A DNA stretch of 64,000 nucleotides from NCBI RefSeq assembly GCF_907164915.1, contig NC_061862.1, positions 86,910,846-86,974,845 of the forward strand. Reading direction: 5' to 3'. This stretch comes from Impatiens glandulifera (taxonomy: Eukaryota; Streptophyta; Magnoliopsida; Ericales; Balsaminaceae). How positions within the stretch are numbered: position 1 is the stretch's first letter; every line of letters starts with the position of its first letter. This document shows, piece after piece, positions 21,093-34,574 of this stretch. A program made the position numbers and the translations under genes. Under the pieces are notes generated by a model that was given only the letters and a program-made list of their open reading frames with translations, made no database searches and was not told where the DNA came from.

Positions 21093-22016
21093 TTTTATTT
21101 AGGGATGTAGTATGCTTAAGTTAGATTTAAAGAACAAAATTTATTATTTATTAAACTTTTATATATTCAAATCATTTAAAATTTTAATACATAGTAGTCT
21201 AGTGAGTAAGATAAACATGGTATATTTTGTCCTTTGTTTGATTTTTTTTCCAAGTGCATGCTTTAAGTTTAAAAGCCTACTATTTTTTTTTTCTTACATT
21301 ATGTTTACACTTCTCTAATTCTAATTTATGGTTGTCACATTAGAGAATTATTCAAAGTCTTAATAATATACTTAAAACTACTAGTTAAAATCAATCAAAA
21401 ATTTTAAATTCACACCATAGTAACAAACTTACATTAAATTTGAATACAATAAATAAATTTAAGAATTTTTGCACCATTTAATTTTGTTCCAAAAGAACCA
21501 AAGTTTGTTAACATGATTGGTAAAAATGACACATTATTATCAAATATTACTTAAATAACATTTCTTGTTTAATTATATATGAATTACTAATTGAAAAACA
21601 TTAAGGTAATATTGTTACACATGCCATGATTTGAATGTAAAACTTATATCATATTGTCATAAATTACAACAAAAATTACCATATATTTAACTAATTATCA
21701 TCACTAAAAATAAACAAATTCAAAATTATTACTCAATTAATTAATTCTTCATTAATTTTAAAAACTTGAAAATTTAGACTTGAAAGAATGAATATGGATA
21801 TTGTTTAGAAATAAATAAATAAAATAATGATTGTTTTTAATTAAAACAAAAAAAAAATGAAATATATTCGGACAAACGGAATTAAGAAACATAACAACCT
21901 AAGAAGGAATTAGGGTTTCATCACCATATATTCATTGCGGGCCTGGGTAGTGCGATTCGCACTCGTCCATCTATCCTGCTCTATTAGCGTCTATATCAGG
22001 CGAACAAGATAAATCG
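21093..22016. other. Upstream region of the HUA1-type gene
   Basis: AT-rich until about 21900. A GC-richer leader-like stretch (21930-22016) precedes the ATG. No separate gene is supported. Confidence 0.5.
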
Positions 22017-25000
22017 ATGCTGTTCAACCGAAGTGATGCACTCGGTTACTCATCAAAGGCAGGTGCGCTAGGATCCAGAGTTTCTGGGGCTGGTTCCGCC
22101 ATCGGCATCGGTGCAGCGTATGGGTCACCTACATCATCTCACTTGAATGCACACGGATCTTGGGCTGGTCTCAACGTCGGTGCCTCTGATATCGACCCCC
22201 TTACGGGTAGCTTCAAAAGACCTTCTGACAGTATGGATTTATCTATTTTATTTCTGTGAAATCCTCTACGATTTTATTGTTATCCCTTTTTATCGACCGT
22301 TTCAAATGTTCTCGATTCACCGTCACCCTGTTTTATCTGTTTATTTTCAAAGCATTCGTAAAATGATTATGAACCGATAAATACTCAACACAATATTATG
22401 AGAAACTCTTCTTACTATAACTTATAAGCCTGGAGCTCGGTTCTACTGATATAGTTTTAGGGATACAGAAAAAAAAAGGTTAATTTTGAAGCTGTGTTTG
22501 TAGCTGGAAAAAAAAGCTTGAGTTTGTGTTATTTCAATGAGAGGTAGTTTTGGTGAGTGTGGTAATGAGAAGTGGGAGAAGACTAGGGGGCAACTACCAC
22601 TTTTGCTGCAACATTTTTATGATTACTTAAGAATATGTAAAGACACCATTGCCTATGCTAAATGAATCCTGTGCAAGACTGTGTGGCACACTTTTTAGTT
22701 GATATGAACAACTTTCTTTAGAGTATATTATATATATTGAAATAGATTTAATAAGATAAAGTACAGATCTCAGAATTGCAATTCTTAGCACCCCGACATA
22801 ATAAAGAATGTCAAACAAACAAAGAAAGTATAGAAAGGGAAGCCAACACCGTTTTGCTGCCATCCTTCCATATAAAGCACATCACCCCCATTCCATTCCC
22901 ACATCCATCTAAGGATTTCCACATACCACCTTAATCATATACAAGTCAATCATTCCCATGAATGCTAGGCTATATGAAATGATACAAACTTTTGAAACCA
23001 TATATTTCCGAGCTTTAAGACCTTTAAAAATTACACAACCATTGCAAACTGATTCATGATGAAAATTGAGATTAACATTAGTATTCGTATGTTTGCATTG
23101 CTTTTTCAAGCTTCGTCTTGCCTTCTTTAATCTCTTTTCGATCTAGAATATCGTTCCACTTCTTGATTTGGTTTTTGATTGCTTCATCACCTTTTGAGCA
23201 CATTTATCCTTTTATTTTTCTTTCATAAATGAATAATAATCTGCAACCAAGAACACATCATATCACCCCCACGGCTTGGGCACTAACTAGAGTCCAACTC
23301 CCAATACCATCGCCTTCATTCCCCACACTGATACATTGATCCTTGTTTTGACCAAGACCCTTGTCACTATAAGATTACATATGGTAACTCATAATATTAT
23401 ATTTTGATGTTTTAATGTGCATTGACATCCTTATAAGATTTACAATATTCATTTTAACATTTAACACAATAGTAGGTATTTGTTGTATATCTTAATCTAA
23501 TGAATAGAAAGCATGAGTAAACTTGTCTATTTATCTATATATATTAGAGCATACTATAATATTAGTGCCTCGGTGTTTTTCTAGAAGATACTTAGAACTT
23601 ATTTGATTTGGTGTTATTTGAAGAAAATTAGGTTATGGTTTGAAAATTTTGTTGGATGAAAAAGTGGATTATTTTGGGTTAAATGTAAATATCCTTTTGT
23701 ATTTAATATTTATAAGAAATAAAGTAAGAAGTAATTTGGTATTTTATATGATTATTCGAATGATTTGATTGACGATGGAAAAGGGTTATTGGGATCCATA
23801 CCAATCAAGCTCTTATATTTACAAGTGAAGAGTATATATGGTATTTTGTTATCTTAGATTATCATGTTTTTGTGTGAATAACATGTTTTATTTAACTGAT
23901 CAACAATCAGATTTATTGCTTTATAAAATATTATGCATAGGTAAAGCTTAACATAATAGCAATCTGTTGTATCTATCCCCCTATTTGATCGTATGAGAAG
24001 TTTGCCCGTCATTGGCTATTTGCTTGATCTCATATAGCATATTATATTAAATTCGCCATATTTGATATTTAATATAATTAATAGTATGCACAATGGTTGC
24101 AATTGTATTTATGTAGTAACATATATCTTGTTTACACATGTCTTCCACATATATTATAGTGCTATATCATCAGAGTCTGGCTGCCCATAACACGATTGGC
24201 CATGATGAAGCTTGGTATTCTACAAATTCTTTAACCAAGCGCCCTAGGTTCTTGAGCTCAAGCAATTTGCCTATTTATCCTCAAAGGCCTGGAGAGAAGG
24301 ATTGTGCTTTTTATATGCAAACCAGAACTTGTAAGTTTGGAGATAGCTGCAAATTTGATCATCCTATTTGGGTTCCAGATGGTGGAATCCCAGATTGGAA
24401 AGAGGTGAAAACTTATTTTCCACTATTATCTTGTTACTAACTTATTATATTATATACAAATGTTATACATAACTAAATAGCTTGTTTATGTTCGTGTTTC
24501 ATGTTTAATTTCGCGATTTAATATCATTATCCAAATTAATATTCTATCCTTTAAAATCCCTATTTTTTTATATAATGCCACATAATTTTATACTAACTTT
24601 ATTTTTTATGCCTTACAATTATATTTTTATTTTGAGGCATAACAATGACACAACATAAACTTAAGTTTAAGTTTCAAATATATTTATTCTAGGACTCGTT
24701 TAATAGTTGCTCCTTTTATTATGTATACAAATATTTCCTGTTAAAATCTCAATTTCATAGTACATTTGAGATCATAAACCTTTGGTTCTAGGTTCTTAGT
24801 CATATATTATGTGTGGTTTCTTTTTTGTTTTTGGGAAAAGTGTGGTTTCTAACTGAAGTTGTTTTTTGTTATCCCTTTGATTTGTGTAGTGGATTTTAGT
24901 ATTTTCAATATAGTTGTCCTTTTGGAACAAACTGACAGCTAAGTCATGAAATAAGCTTATAGGGATCTTTTCAATATAACTTCTATTCACTAATTCATAT

Positions 25001-28000
25001 TTTGGAATTTGGTAGTAGTAAAATACACTTTTCTATCACATTTATTCGAATCACTGTGTCTAGTATTGTCAATGGCCATAAGCTAATTTTGTTTAATGTC
25101 TCTTGATTCAAAAGTGTATTTTTTTTTTGAGAAGTAATGCAACAATAACTCATCTATATCCAACACTTGTGCTTGAATGATGTGTCTTTACGACATAATT
25201 TCTAGCTTTATTGTTTGCAGTTTTCAATCCAAAGTTCTATAGAATTAATATTTTCACTCAAGTATTCCCGTTAGAATTAATATCAATATCCTAATTTAAA
25301 AGGCGGCTATGGATTCATCATGTCTGAAATCATCAAAAAGTTTATCTATCTTAAGCTTCCTATTTTATTAGTTACAGAGAATAGGAACAATGTGGACACG
25401 TTTTTATGACATGTTAAGCTGTGCATGCCATGTGGGTAAATGCTCCCCTTCTCTATTTATAGTCAATGTAATGAAATACCACATATGTGCTTGTCTTTTG
25501 TGGTTGTCATGTATGTGTGAGTGTCTTTGTGTGTGAGAGTGACACCTCTAGAATGAAAGTTCTCTATTTGAAGTCTTTAACATTTTGAAAGTAAGGAGTT
25601 TCAGGGACTAACAAAGTCAAATCAATAGAGATAGTTGGTTGCTGAGTAAATATATTTTGTTCCATTACATAATTTGCTTGTTTGAAAGTTGTTTCTTCTT
25701 GGCTATTTATACTTTTACATATAAATTTGATTGTTATAAATTTCTTGTATATGCCAAAATCAAAACCCCAAAGCAATAGAAGTAACTTTAAAGTTGCTTC
25801 TAAATTGACTGAATGCTTTTGTAAACTTGGTCACTAATGCTGAATGTGAGCAATGTTTGAAGTTAGTCTAGAATTTTAATGTCGACTATGACTTTGACGT
25901 TGCTACATTGGACCCATTGGATTGTTGATAGTTTTTCAAAAACTTATGTAAGATTACATAGTTTCCTTTTTTGGGAGTTATTAGATTATAAAATAGGACA
26001 TATTGGGAAGTAGAAGAGTACTACTACATAGTTTGAGTAGATAGGTAATATGGTATCTGCACCCCATGTGCCTGGATGGCGATGTTTATGTAGCTGATGG
26101 TCATTTGAGATTAGAAATCTTATAATTTTAAAGGATACACTTGTTGATGAAGAAATGACAACTTCTTTCACAGTAAGTCGGATAGTGAACGATGTTGAAT
26201 AAAATAAAACTTGTGTGTTGTTGAGGTTCTTGATAACATTTATAAATGATAAACATGCTTATTTCTAGGTATCTTATGCAATGTTGTGGCGTGGTTATCA
26301 TAGATTTTGCATGGCCTATATGATAAGCTCCAGCCTTCATGTATATAGTGTTGTAGCTGACTTAAGTCTTTGGTGAGTATTCTCATCAATAAAATGCTTT
26401 TAGTATCTACACTAATTTGATGTACCAAGCTTGAGGATGAAAAGCTTGCCTTGGAAGGTTGTGAGTAAAGTCACCTGTAAAATAAAAAACAATAGAAAAG
26501 CCCCATATTAATATAAGTCCTCATATTTCTTTTATGAAGCCTTTATCACTGAAGATGTATATATTGGATTAAAAATGTTATGACTATGAAGTGTAATGAA
26601 TATGTTTCCAAGCTCACTTTATAAGCTCATTTATGTGAGCTAACATAATACTTGTGTTTGTGAGTCAAGTCTGAATAAGCCTATAGTTAGCTCAAAAATT
26701 CTAAATCTCATAGATAAACAATTTTTGAAGGAAAAGAATTGCCAAATACATGCTCAACTTTTTTTTTCTTTCAAAATGATCAAATACACTACAAATTTTA
26801 GAGCATGATTGCACTTAAACTTTTGATAATTTGACCAACTAAACCCTGTGGTATATGACAAATTCGAAGCTTTAACGAGCTTAGCATGTCACATGTTTAA
26901 TTTTCTGTTACTAAAATTATTGTTTGGTCTATTTGATCCATTTATTTAATGTTTTGGGGGAATGTTTTTCATAATTGTTTTTGATTTGTTTTTGTTCGTT
27001 CATTGAAACTCTTGTACATATTTGATCCTTCTTCCATTTAGGAATTTGGGATCCTTGATTAGAGTCTCTTATTTGCAAATCTGTAGTCTTAGTATATGAT
27101 CATATGGATTTCCTGACTTCAGGAATGCTGGCATGCATTCTTAATTAAGAGATGAGCAAATATTTATTGTATTGCATGTGATCCCATGTTAGGATACCTT
27201 ACTCTTATGGTTGATTAATCCAACTAAGGAATTATTATGTTTGATAATTCATTTATTTTCAAACCATATGTATTTTATTGTTAACTAATCCTTTATATGG
27301 GTTAATAGTTAAATGTTTGGGCAGTTTCATGAATGAATGAATCAAAAAAGCTCTTAATGATAGCTGTGGAATTTTTTTCATCCCTTGCTGCAATATCTTT
27401 TTTTGGGCTGCTGTTATATTAGTGCTTACACTTTCCCTTTCACTCATAGTATGGGATGAAATGGACTTTCCGGTGCAACTTTGTTATGGTTACAACTAGT
27501 ATTAGTATAGCCGAGAAGAAGAGGATGAGAAGATAGAATTAGACAGAAGTGAGATGAAGGCTGAATGGGTGAGAATAGATAGAACAAAAGATGAGGTTAC
27601 AGATTGTTTCATCAAAATAGCATAATACCACTCTACCTAACCCTCAAAGGCATCTCAAAATAGCATAATACCTCAAGATGTTTTCGCAAGATTTCTACCT
27701 AGGGACTTGCATATATTGATATTCTTTTTTTCCATTTTTTATTTATATGATCATTAGGTAATATCTTTTGTGTTGTGTACCTAAGGAAGGGTTTCCATTT
27801 CTTACTGTGTTCCTAATTATGAAGCAAAGGGGAAACATCCTCCAATACAACAATACATAGATTTATGTTATTGGTCTGATTTATTTTAATTTCATTGGTT
27901 ATTTAACCGGTTTTAATGCATTCTTTCTGCATCTGGTGCAGGTTCCACCAATAACTGAATCTCTTCCCGAGAGACCAGGGGAGCCAGATTGTCCAGTAAG

Positions 28001-31000
28001 TATACATGACAAGCTTTTTCTTTTCTGCAATTTATTTGAGTATATATTTATTTACTTTTTATAATGAACTTGCGAAATTGTTTCAGTACTTTCTGAAGAC
28101 CCAGAGATGCAAGTTCGGCTTTAGGTGCAAATTTAACCATCCAAATACATCAGCAATTTCGGTAGGTTCTTATTTTCCTTTGAAGTACTTCTGTTGATAT
28201 TTTCGTACAATATCTTGCGGATGGTTTGTTCTCCCCTCCCATTTTATGAGACATTTTTTACTATCACCATCTTTATTTAAATAAGCATTTTCTCTTGTAC
28301 TATATTTTTCACCACATTTGCTGCATTTTGGTCATTTAGACCTTAAACTAACTTTTCTTGAACTCCGTGCAATGGCATTTGCGTCTTGTTAAATTTGGAT
28401 GAGGCAGAATAATAGACGTTAAGATCTATATTTCGCACTAAAAATGTTTTCTTCAACCAACTCTTCACAGGTTCTTCCAGAGAGCAATGCTGTTTATTCC
28501 TTACCTGAAAGGCCATCAGAGCCTCCGTGTGCAGTATGATATTTTGCTTCAATACTTTTGTCATAGCTTTGCAGTACATTTGTTAGATTGAACTTCATGT
28601 TCATTAATTTTATGATGTATACAGTTCTATATGAAGACTGGAAAGTGTAAATTTGGTGCGACCTGCAAATTCCATCACCCAAAAGATGTCCAGATACCAT
28701 TTTATGTAGAAATGGACGGGGTTAATGATGTACCTGCGGGGTCGCTTCTCTCCCCAGCATTGCTTCATAATTCCAAAGGCCTTCCTGTTAGAATGGTAAT
28801 TATTTATTTATTTCAAAATGTTAATTATTTTCTTTCTAGATGCTGCTCCCCAGAATTGCCTTACAATTCCAAAGGCCTTCAATATGTGTTGATATCCTCC
28901 TTATAGATTGACAGATGCATGTATATCCTATTATATAGGCTGACTGACATATCTGCTATTTTCCTGTTTACTTACCTTCTATTGTTTGGTAGTTTGTCTG
29001 TTCTTTCCTCTTATTCTGTGACCCTGCTGTGTAAAAGTTCTTGTTAAACTTGGATCTCACAAAATTTGTTATATCTATACGGTACTACTCTTAGAACATT
29101 GTCTCAACATAGTTCACGTTTGTTGCTCATTAGTGCATATGCCAAATCTTGCCAAGTAAAAAAATTGTATAATTGATGTTAGATAGTTCAAAAGCCAAAC
29201 TCAGGATTATGTACTCTTAGTCTCATGGTCTTCTTAACTAAACCCCGGATAATAATTGCTGCTATTAGTACTTATATGCATCCGCCTCAGTTTGAACACA
29301 GCATGTTTTATTGGTAAAAGTGAACCAGCAAATAAATCTTATAAGGTAACCTTTTTCTTTGAAGGCCGGTCGAGATAACATTACAGAGGGAAAAATGAGA
29401 AGTAAGAGCCCATTGCTATGAGATAATTGTATTCCTTAAACAAGACTAGGAGAACACCAGATATTCTCCATGCAAAACAGATCTTAGACAGGCAGTTTCT
29501 ACCGAAGGGAACTGATAATAGTATGGTTGAGTAGGGTAGAGTGACAAAAAAAACTTTAAACAATGTGAATGAGTGTGGGAAAGGCATATAAATAGATGTG
29601 GGAAAGTCTTTAATATTGATATTCAGGCTACACATATACATGAGCCCATTGCAGTTTCATGTTTTTTTAATGTCATTTATGCTATATATTGCAGTCTGAG
29701 TGTAGATTAAGTCCAGAATATGCAACATAAAAAATTCTTTAATGATCTTTTTGGTCTGAAGGTATTCCTTATTTTGTTATTTCATTATTAGGTTATTTGC
29801 TGCCAATTTCTTAACTTTATTCTATCCTTTTCTTCTTACAAAATCAACTCAGGTTTCACTTGCTTGGTAATTTCCTTATATGTGTTGTTTTTTTACAGGG
29901 TGAAGTTGATTGTCCATTCTACCTAAAAACTGGCAGGTAAAATGTAGTTTGAGATGAATTAAGCATAATCAGTATACCTTAATATCTGAGTTAACTGTTT
30001 TGCAAATCCTCAATAATAATCAATTGGTTTCCACTTTTTGTTTTAAAAGCTCAACTTTTTATATTAAAAAAAATGTAAGAAGTGTTCCGAGATTACATAA
30101 GAGAAGTTGGTGGGGGGAGAGGAAAAATAACTAGTTAGATGCCAATAAGATCAAAACATTACCATCCCGTACAAACTATTAAACAACTTACTAGAAAAAC
30201 AAGACAGCCAATCAGAAATATTACGAAATCCCCTGCTCTCGGGAGATGCCCTCAGCATCGATGAACATGTACTAGGGTGTATGTGTGCTGCTGTGATTAA
30301 CCAGTCATTAGAAACTGGGGAATTAGCACCATTCCGTAGAATGCTTTTGTCTCGATCTCGTTTTTTTTTAAGGAGAGTCAATTGGTTTCCTCTCTTTTCA
30401 CTTTTAATTTGTGAGTGTAATTTCATGCTTATGTTAAAATTATTGACCTTTTTCCTAAAAATAAATAGTATACCTTGATATCTATTGATTTGTGTCATTA
30501 CAATTCAAGTACACAACCATATGAATAGCCTACTAATAATTTAAACCTAATAAATATTTTGATTCCAATTTGGATCAAATTTATTCAATTATAAACTAAA
30601 CATTATACGAAGAAAATTTAAAATAGTGGATGGTTTTTGGTCCTACGCTCACAAGATATCTGTAACAATCTAATGTCTAAGGAATGAGACTTGAATCCCA
30701 CATTGGAATTAAGGGTTCCAATGTGCGATTTAATGACCCTTGGGAGAGCCCACTCATCTAGCTTTTAAGGTGTGCCTCTCCTAGGGGTTACAATAACTTA
30801 TTAAATTGACACCTTTTCATTTTCTTATTTGTTTTTATTCTGAAGTTTAAGTTGGTGCTTTTGTAAATTTTTGGCTGTTCATAATTCTCCTGTCTGTTTC
30901 AGTTGCAAATATGGTGCTACTTGCCGGTACAACCATCCCGACAGAGGCAAGTCATATCACTTTTATTCTACAAGGGCATCCTTCTAATTCCTTTATGCTT

Positions 31001-33870
31001 TTAAACTTAATAGTTCAGAAAATTCTGTTGAAATAATATTTAGCCGTTACCCACTTCTTTATGGGCGGTTACTAGTGCAGCTATCAGTCATTCTGCAATA
31101 AGTCCTGCTTTTACAGCTTCTCATGCGGCACATTTCAACCTTGGAGTTGTTAATCCAGCTGCCTCTATTCTGCAAACAATTGATCCCAGGCTGACACAAA
31201 CAATGGTAAGATTGGAATTATTCCGTTCTATTATTTTGATGGATTTCTTCTTCTATTATATGCAAAGTACTGTACATGGTAATTTGTTTGTAATTCTTAC
31301 ACGGAGTAGTTACATGGTTGAAAATGTCCATTTTGATAGGAAAACAGTATTTATCATATAAGAAGGGTCATACAATGATATAATTATGAAGTGATTGTTA
31401 TTGACTATACCATAACCGATACTGCATTATCCATCCTGTATAAACACTCATAATTAACATAAGGCCGTATTTTTCTGGTGATATGTAAGTTTTGCATCAC
31501 TGTTACAAATACTATGCAATAACTAGAAACGGTTGGGATAACAAATGGTAGAAGAGATTAGAAAGGAATGACCTAAGCCCTTATATGGAGAGCTTGAAGA
31601 CAACCCTCGATATCTGAATATGAAATAGATGGGAATATAAAATTTGCCTTTCAGCTACAATTTCAACATAATAATCTAACCTAACTATTCTCTACATTTT
31701 ATATTAACTCTATTTAGTGGGCCTTGTAGAATATAAATAACTCAGGACATACTACAAATAATATATACACATTTTCTTGTCGTAATATATAAATATCCCA
31801 CTAATGAGTGTAGCTCACATGGTGAGAGTCTTGATCAAGGTTGAGTTCTTAAGTTCAATTCCTAGTGAAAGCAATTTACATGAAGTGAGAGTCATGGTGG
31901 TGGGATGATGTACTAGTTCTCCATGGATAAAAACCTCGGTCTAAAATTAAAAGATCGGAAGACAACAAAAACAACCATTCATGTAAAGATCCACTAGAAA
32001 AGAATAAGAACTATAACTGAATAGTAACAATTGATGCAATCATTATGAGAGCTGATGAGAAATTAATGGAAATCCTGGAAAAGATATTAGCTTTGTGTGT
32101 TAACATGGTTTGTTTTTTCTCTTTATGATGTTTCTCTTTTGTTGTACTTGAGTTTGTATTAATTCATTTGTACCACATGCAATGTTCTAAATGGCGGTAG
32201 GCGGTGGCGGGGCGGTAAGTGACTGCCTCGGGTGCCTAGGCGGCGCCTAAGCGGTTGAAATATTTTCACTATATAAGTATAAATAAATTTAATTACCATT
32301 TTATCAAAAGTCCAAATTAATATTCATAATATATCTAACATAGTAACATTTAACAAAAATAAGACTATAAGCATACTTAATCTTCTAAATCATCTATATA
32401 TGCACCATCAACTACATTCATAATTCTCTCATCATCGGACTCAAAATCAACATTTTCTTCATGTTCCTCATCTGATGTATCTAAATTTTGGCTTTTGATC
32501 TAACATGATCGGGTTTGTGTGGAATTGATTTGAACATACTCGTAATACCTCTAGAAATATGTTAGGAAGGTAAAAAGTCTTTTTTATTAAATTTATATAT
32601 ATATATATATATTTTAATATTAGAAATTAATTAATTAAAAATAATAAATAATTAAATAATTAACTGATTGCCTCATGTATAGGCGGGGTGGTGTAGGACC
32701 GTCTCCCGCCTAGGCGGCCGCTTAGACCTCCATTTAGAACACTGACCACATGTATGAGATCTTCATGTAAATGTGGAATAATGAAATTCTTAGATACTGT
32801 AAATAAAACATGCAATCAACTTTGGTTAACACGTTTTTATATTCACTAATTTACTAATCTATTTAAAGTTTATATTTATTTATATAATTTTTAAGTCCAT
32901 TGCTATGCATGTTGAAAGTCCATTGTTTTGCAATTTTAAGATTTTAGCGCTTTTTGTTATGCCTTAAACATGTACTTTTGATTTTTGCAGCTTGGACTCA
33001 CTCCCACCACCATCTATCCCCAGCGGCCTGGACAGTTAGAATGTGATGTATGTTTTTCTGTTCAACACTGTATTTCCTTCTTATTATGGTAGAAAAATTC
33101 TCCTATGATTATTATGAGATTATTAAAGACTGTGTAACCCTTATTATTGGGAATTTCATGATTGGTCGTAATTCCATCTTTAACAATTTCTTTTCTGTAG
33201 TTCTACATGAAAACAGGGGTGTGCAAGTTTGGAGAAAGATGCAGGTTCAATCATCCCATGGACCGAACAGCTCCTACAATTCAAGATGCAATTCAACAAA
33301 ATGTCAAGATCACGCCTGCAGGCTTGCCTAGACGAGAGGTATATATATTATTTACTCTGCTCGTTCAACCCCTACTTTTCATGTACAAAAAAAGTTGTCT
33401 AGTGAAAGAGAAAATCTTTATAAACAGCCAGACAAAACTAAGTGAAGTAGTTTTGATAAAATAAAGTAATTTTGAGGGTACTGTAGTAAAATTATGCAAT
33501 CGAGTAATTGTTGTGATGAGAAAGGTTTCGTTTGATTCTAGAAAAGAGTCTGAGCCTGTTTGATTATGTAGGGTTATTTTAACAAAGCAAAAATTGTTTG
33601 ATGTAAAAGAGGATTATTAGGGGTAAAATGGCTAAAATATCCATTTTGTTGAATATTTAAAAATATTATAAAGAAATAGAATATTTTAGTTGATTATGGG
33701 ATAAAACTTGTTGTTTTATGCTGATATAGGGTTCGATTCACTGCCCTTATTATATGAAAACCGGTACATGCAAATATGGTGTGACATGCAAATTTGACCA
33801 TCCCCCACCTGGAGAACTTGTCACAATGGCTACAAGTTCACAAGAAGCTTTGGCATCAGAAGATCCTTGA
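22017..33870 (+). CDS. HUA1: HUA1-type protein with six CCCH zinc fingers (12 exons)
   Basis: Exons by splice sites and frame: 22017-22230, 24160-24404, 27942-27995, 28087-28161, 28471-28533, 28625-28795, 29899-29936, 30903-30946, 31081-31205, 32991-33047, 33201-33338, 33730-33870. They sum to 1365 nt, 454 residues plus stop. Six C-x8-C-x5-C-x3-H fingers lie at about residues 120, 170, 216, 279, 361 and 413. Family landmarks are [36 protein letters not shown] before [29 protein letters not shown], and [13 protein letters not shown] near the C-terminus, all as in Arabidopsis HUA1. HUA1 is a nuclear RNA-binding protein that promotes AGAMOUS pre-mRNA processing in flower development. Several introns split fingers. 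All introns are GT-AG except intron 8, which is GC-AG. The N-terminal exon is less conserved, and a further upstream exon is possible (Arabidopsis HUA1 is longer). Confidence 0.88.
22231..24159 (+). other. Intron 1 of the HUA1-type gene
   Basis: Donor GTATGG after GACA (22231), acceptor TATTATAG before exon 2. The split codon is ATG. Contains no recognised element or gene. Confidence 0.7.
24405..27941 (+). other. Intron 2 of the HUA1-type gene (3.5 kb)
   Basis: Donor GAG|GTGAAA, acceptor GGTGCAG|GTTCC. T-rich intron sequence; I recognise no coding fragment or repeat. Confidence 0.65.
28796..29898 (+). other. Intron 6 of the HUA1-type gene (1.1 kb)
   Basis: Donor ATG|GTAATT, acceptor TTTTTACAG|GGTGAAG. 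The early part repeats CCAGAATTGCCTTACAATTCCAAAGGCCTT-like exon 6 sequence (28852-28881 versus 28758-28787), a short partial duplication of the exon end. No other feature. Confidence 0.6.
29937..30902 (+). other. Intron 7 of the HUA1-type gene, with two inserts
   Basis: Donor GGCAG|GTAAAA, acceptor GTTTCAG|TTGCAA; it splits finger 4. It contains a GC-richer, coding-like relic at 30151-30370 and a MITE-like repeat at 30662-30795. Confidence 0.7.
30662..30795. repeat. Small MITE-like repeat in intron 7
   Basis: Ends TGTAAC and GTTACA are inverted. The inside holds a good stem, CACATTGGAA-TTAAGGG-TTCCAATGTG (about 30698-30724). A 2-bp TA-like flank cannot be judged. Similar 'cccacattgg' sequences are common in plant genomes. 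Confidence 0.35.
30947..31080 (+). other. GC-AG intron (intron 8) of the HUA1-type gene
   Basis: The exon ends GACAGAG and is followed by GCAAGT, the strong 5' site consensus with GC in place of GT; the acceptor is AGTGCAG. Using the nearest GT (in CAAGTC) shifts the frame and gives a stop within exon 9, whereas GC keeps HPDR-A-I-S in frame. Confidence 0.75.
31803..31965 (+). mobile_element. tRNA-derived SINE (Au-like)
   Basis: GTAGCTCACATGGTGAGAGT (polymerase III A box) is followed about 35 bp later by AAGTTCAATTCC (B box); a GTGGTGGGATGATGTACTAGTTCTCC-type body comes next. This order fits the plant Au SINE pattern. It lies in intron 9 in the sense direction. Confidence 0.6.
32180..32744 (-). 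mobile_element. hAT deletion derivative, 565 bp, with perfect 8-bp target duplication
   Basis: Inverted ends CAATGTTCTAAATGG and CCATTTAGAACACTG. Flanks ACCACATG (32172-32179) and ACCACATG (32745-32752) are identical, the hAT signature. Near-terminal GGCGGTAGGCGG and CCGCCTAGGCGG add a further inverted block. The - strand keeps about 35 codons of an acidic transposase tail (32482-32377). Inserted in intron 9 of the HUA1-type gene; related copy at 62433-63044. Confidence 0.9.
32377..32482 (-). pseudogene. C-terminal acidic tail of hAT transposase
   Basis: The - strand reads [17 protein letters not shown] and [14 protein letters not shown] followed by TAA. The same tail, with only a few substitutions and the same stop, occurs at 62617-62725. 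Acidic C-termini of this kind are common in hAT transposases. The catalytic and dimerisation parts are absent. Confidence 0.6.
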
Positions 33871-34574
33871 ATTTCATGGTTTTAATATATTTTTTAAAAT
33901 TCTTAATTCGTGTGTGTGTGTGCTCATTCCACATAAGGAATTCAAATTCTAAGATGTGTGGAAACATGTCTTGTTGTATCCTGGAATTTTGCTTTAGATT
34001 CATTCCACAGGGCCATAAAATTGGTTTCTTTAGCCTTGAAGTATGTTTGTGTTCGATGTTGGCATTGTTACCAAATTTGTAAGCGCAGTATGTTTGTGTT
34101 CGATTCTAGTCTGAATCTTTTCTTTGGATTGGTAGAAATATTATTAGAATTTAGAATATTTGAAAGTAGTAGTTTCTATTAATTGTGATTCTTATTTGGT
34201 AACATTACTAGCATTATTATTCATGTTTATTTATTGCCAAACTTTCGTAGCCTAGTTTCTGTCTTTTCATATTTTACAATATTGGTGATTCCTATTATGA
34301 AACAAGCATATTTCTATTTGGTGATTGGTATAGGAAACAGCTTCAGTTTACATTTAAAATTCATTATTAAAGTGAGTCTTAAAACATGCTTTGTAATCGA
34401 ACAAAGCAGCATAGTTTCCATTTCGGTTGATTCTTATTAGGAAATTAGTCTAGTTTTTTTAATAAGAGAAATACATCATTTTTATTTTATTTTAGTATAA
34501 AACATGTATATTAGGAAAGTAGTTTTCATATTTTATGATTGATAATGGGAAACTTGTGTAGTTTGCCTTGATCG
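33871..34574. other. 3' region downstream of the HUA1-type gene
   Basis: T-rich downstream DNA that should include the 3' untranslated region. A GTGTTCGATTCTAG/GTGTTCGATGTTGG partial repeat occurs at 34040-34110. No gene seen. Confidence 0.5.

Larger units (their letters stand above)
31206..32990 (+). other. Intron 9 of the HUA1-type gene, carrying a SINE and a hAT element
   Basis: Donor ATG|GTAAGA, acceptor TTTTTGCAG|CTTGG. The two inserted elements (31803-31965 and 32180-32744) account for about 40% of its length. Confidence 0.75.
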
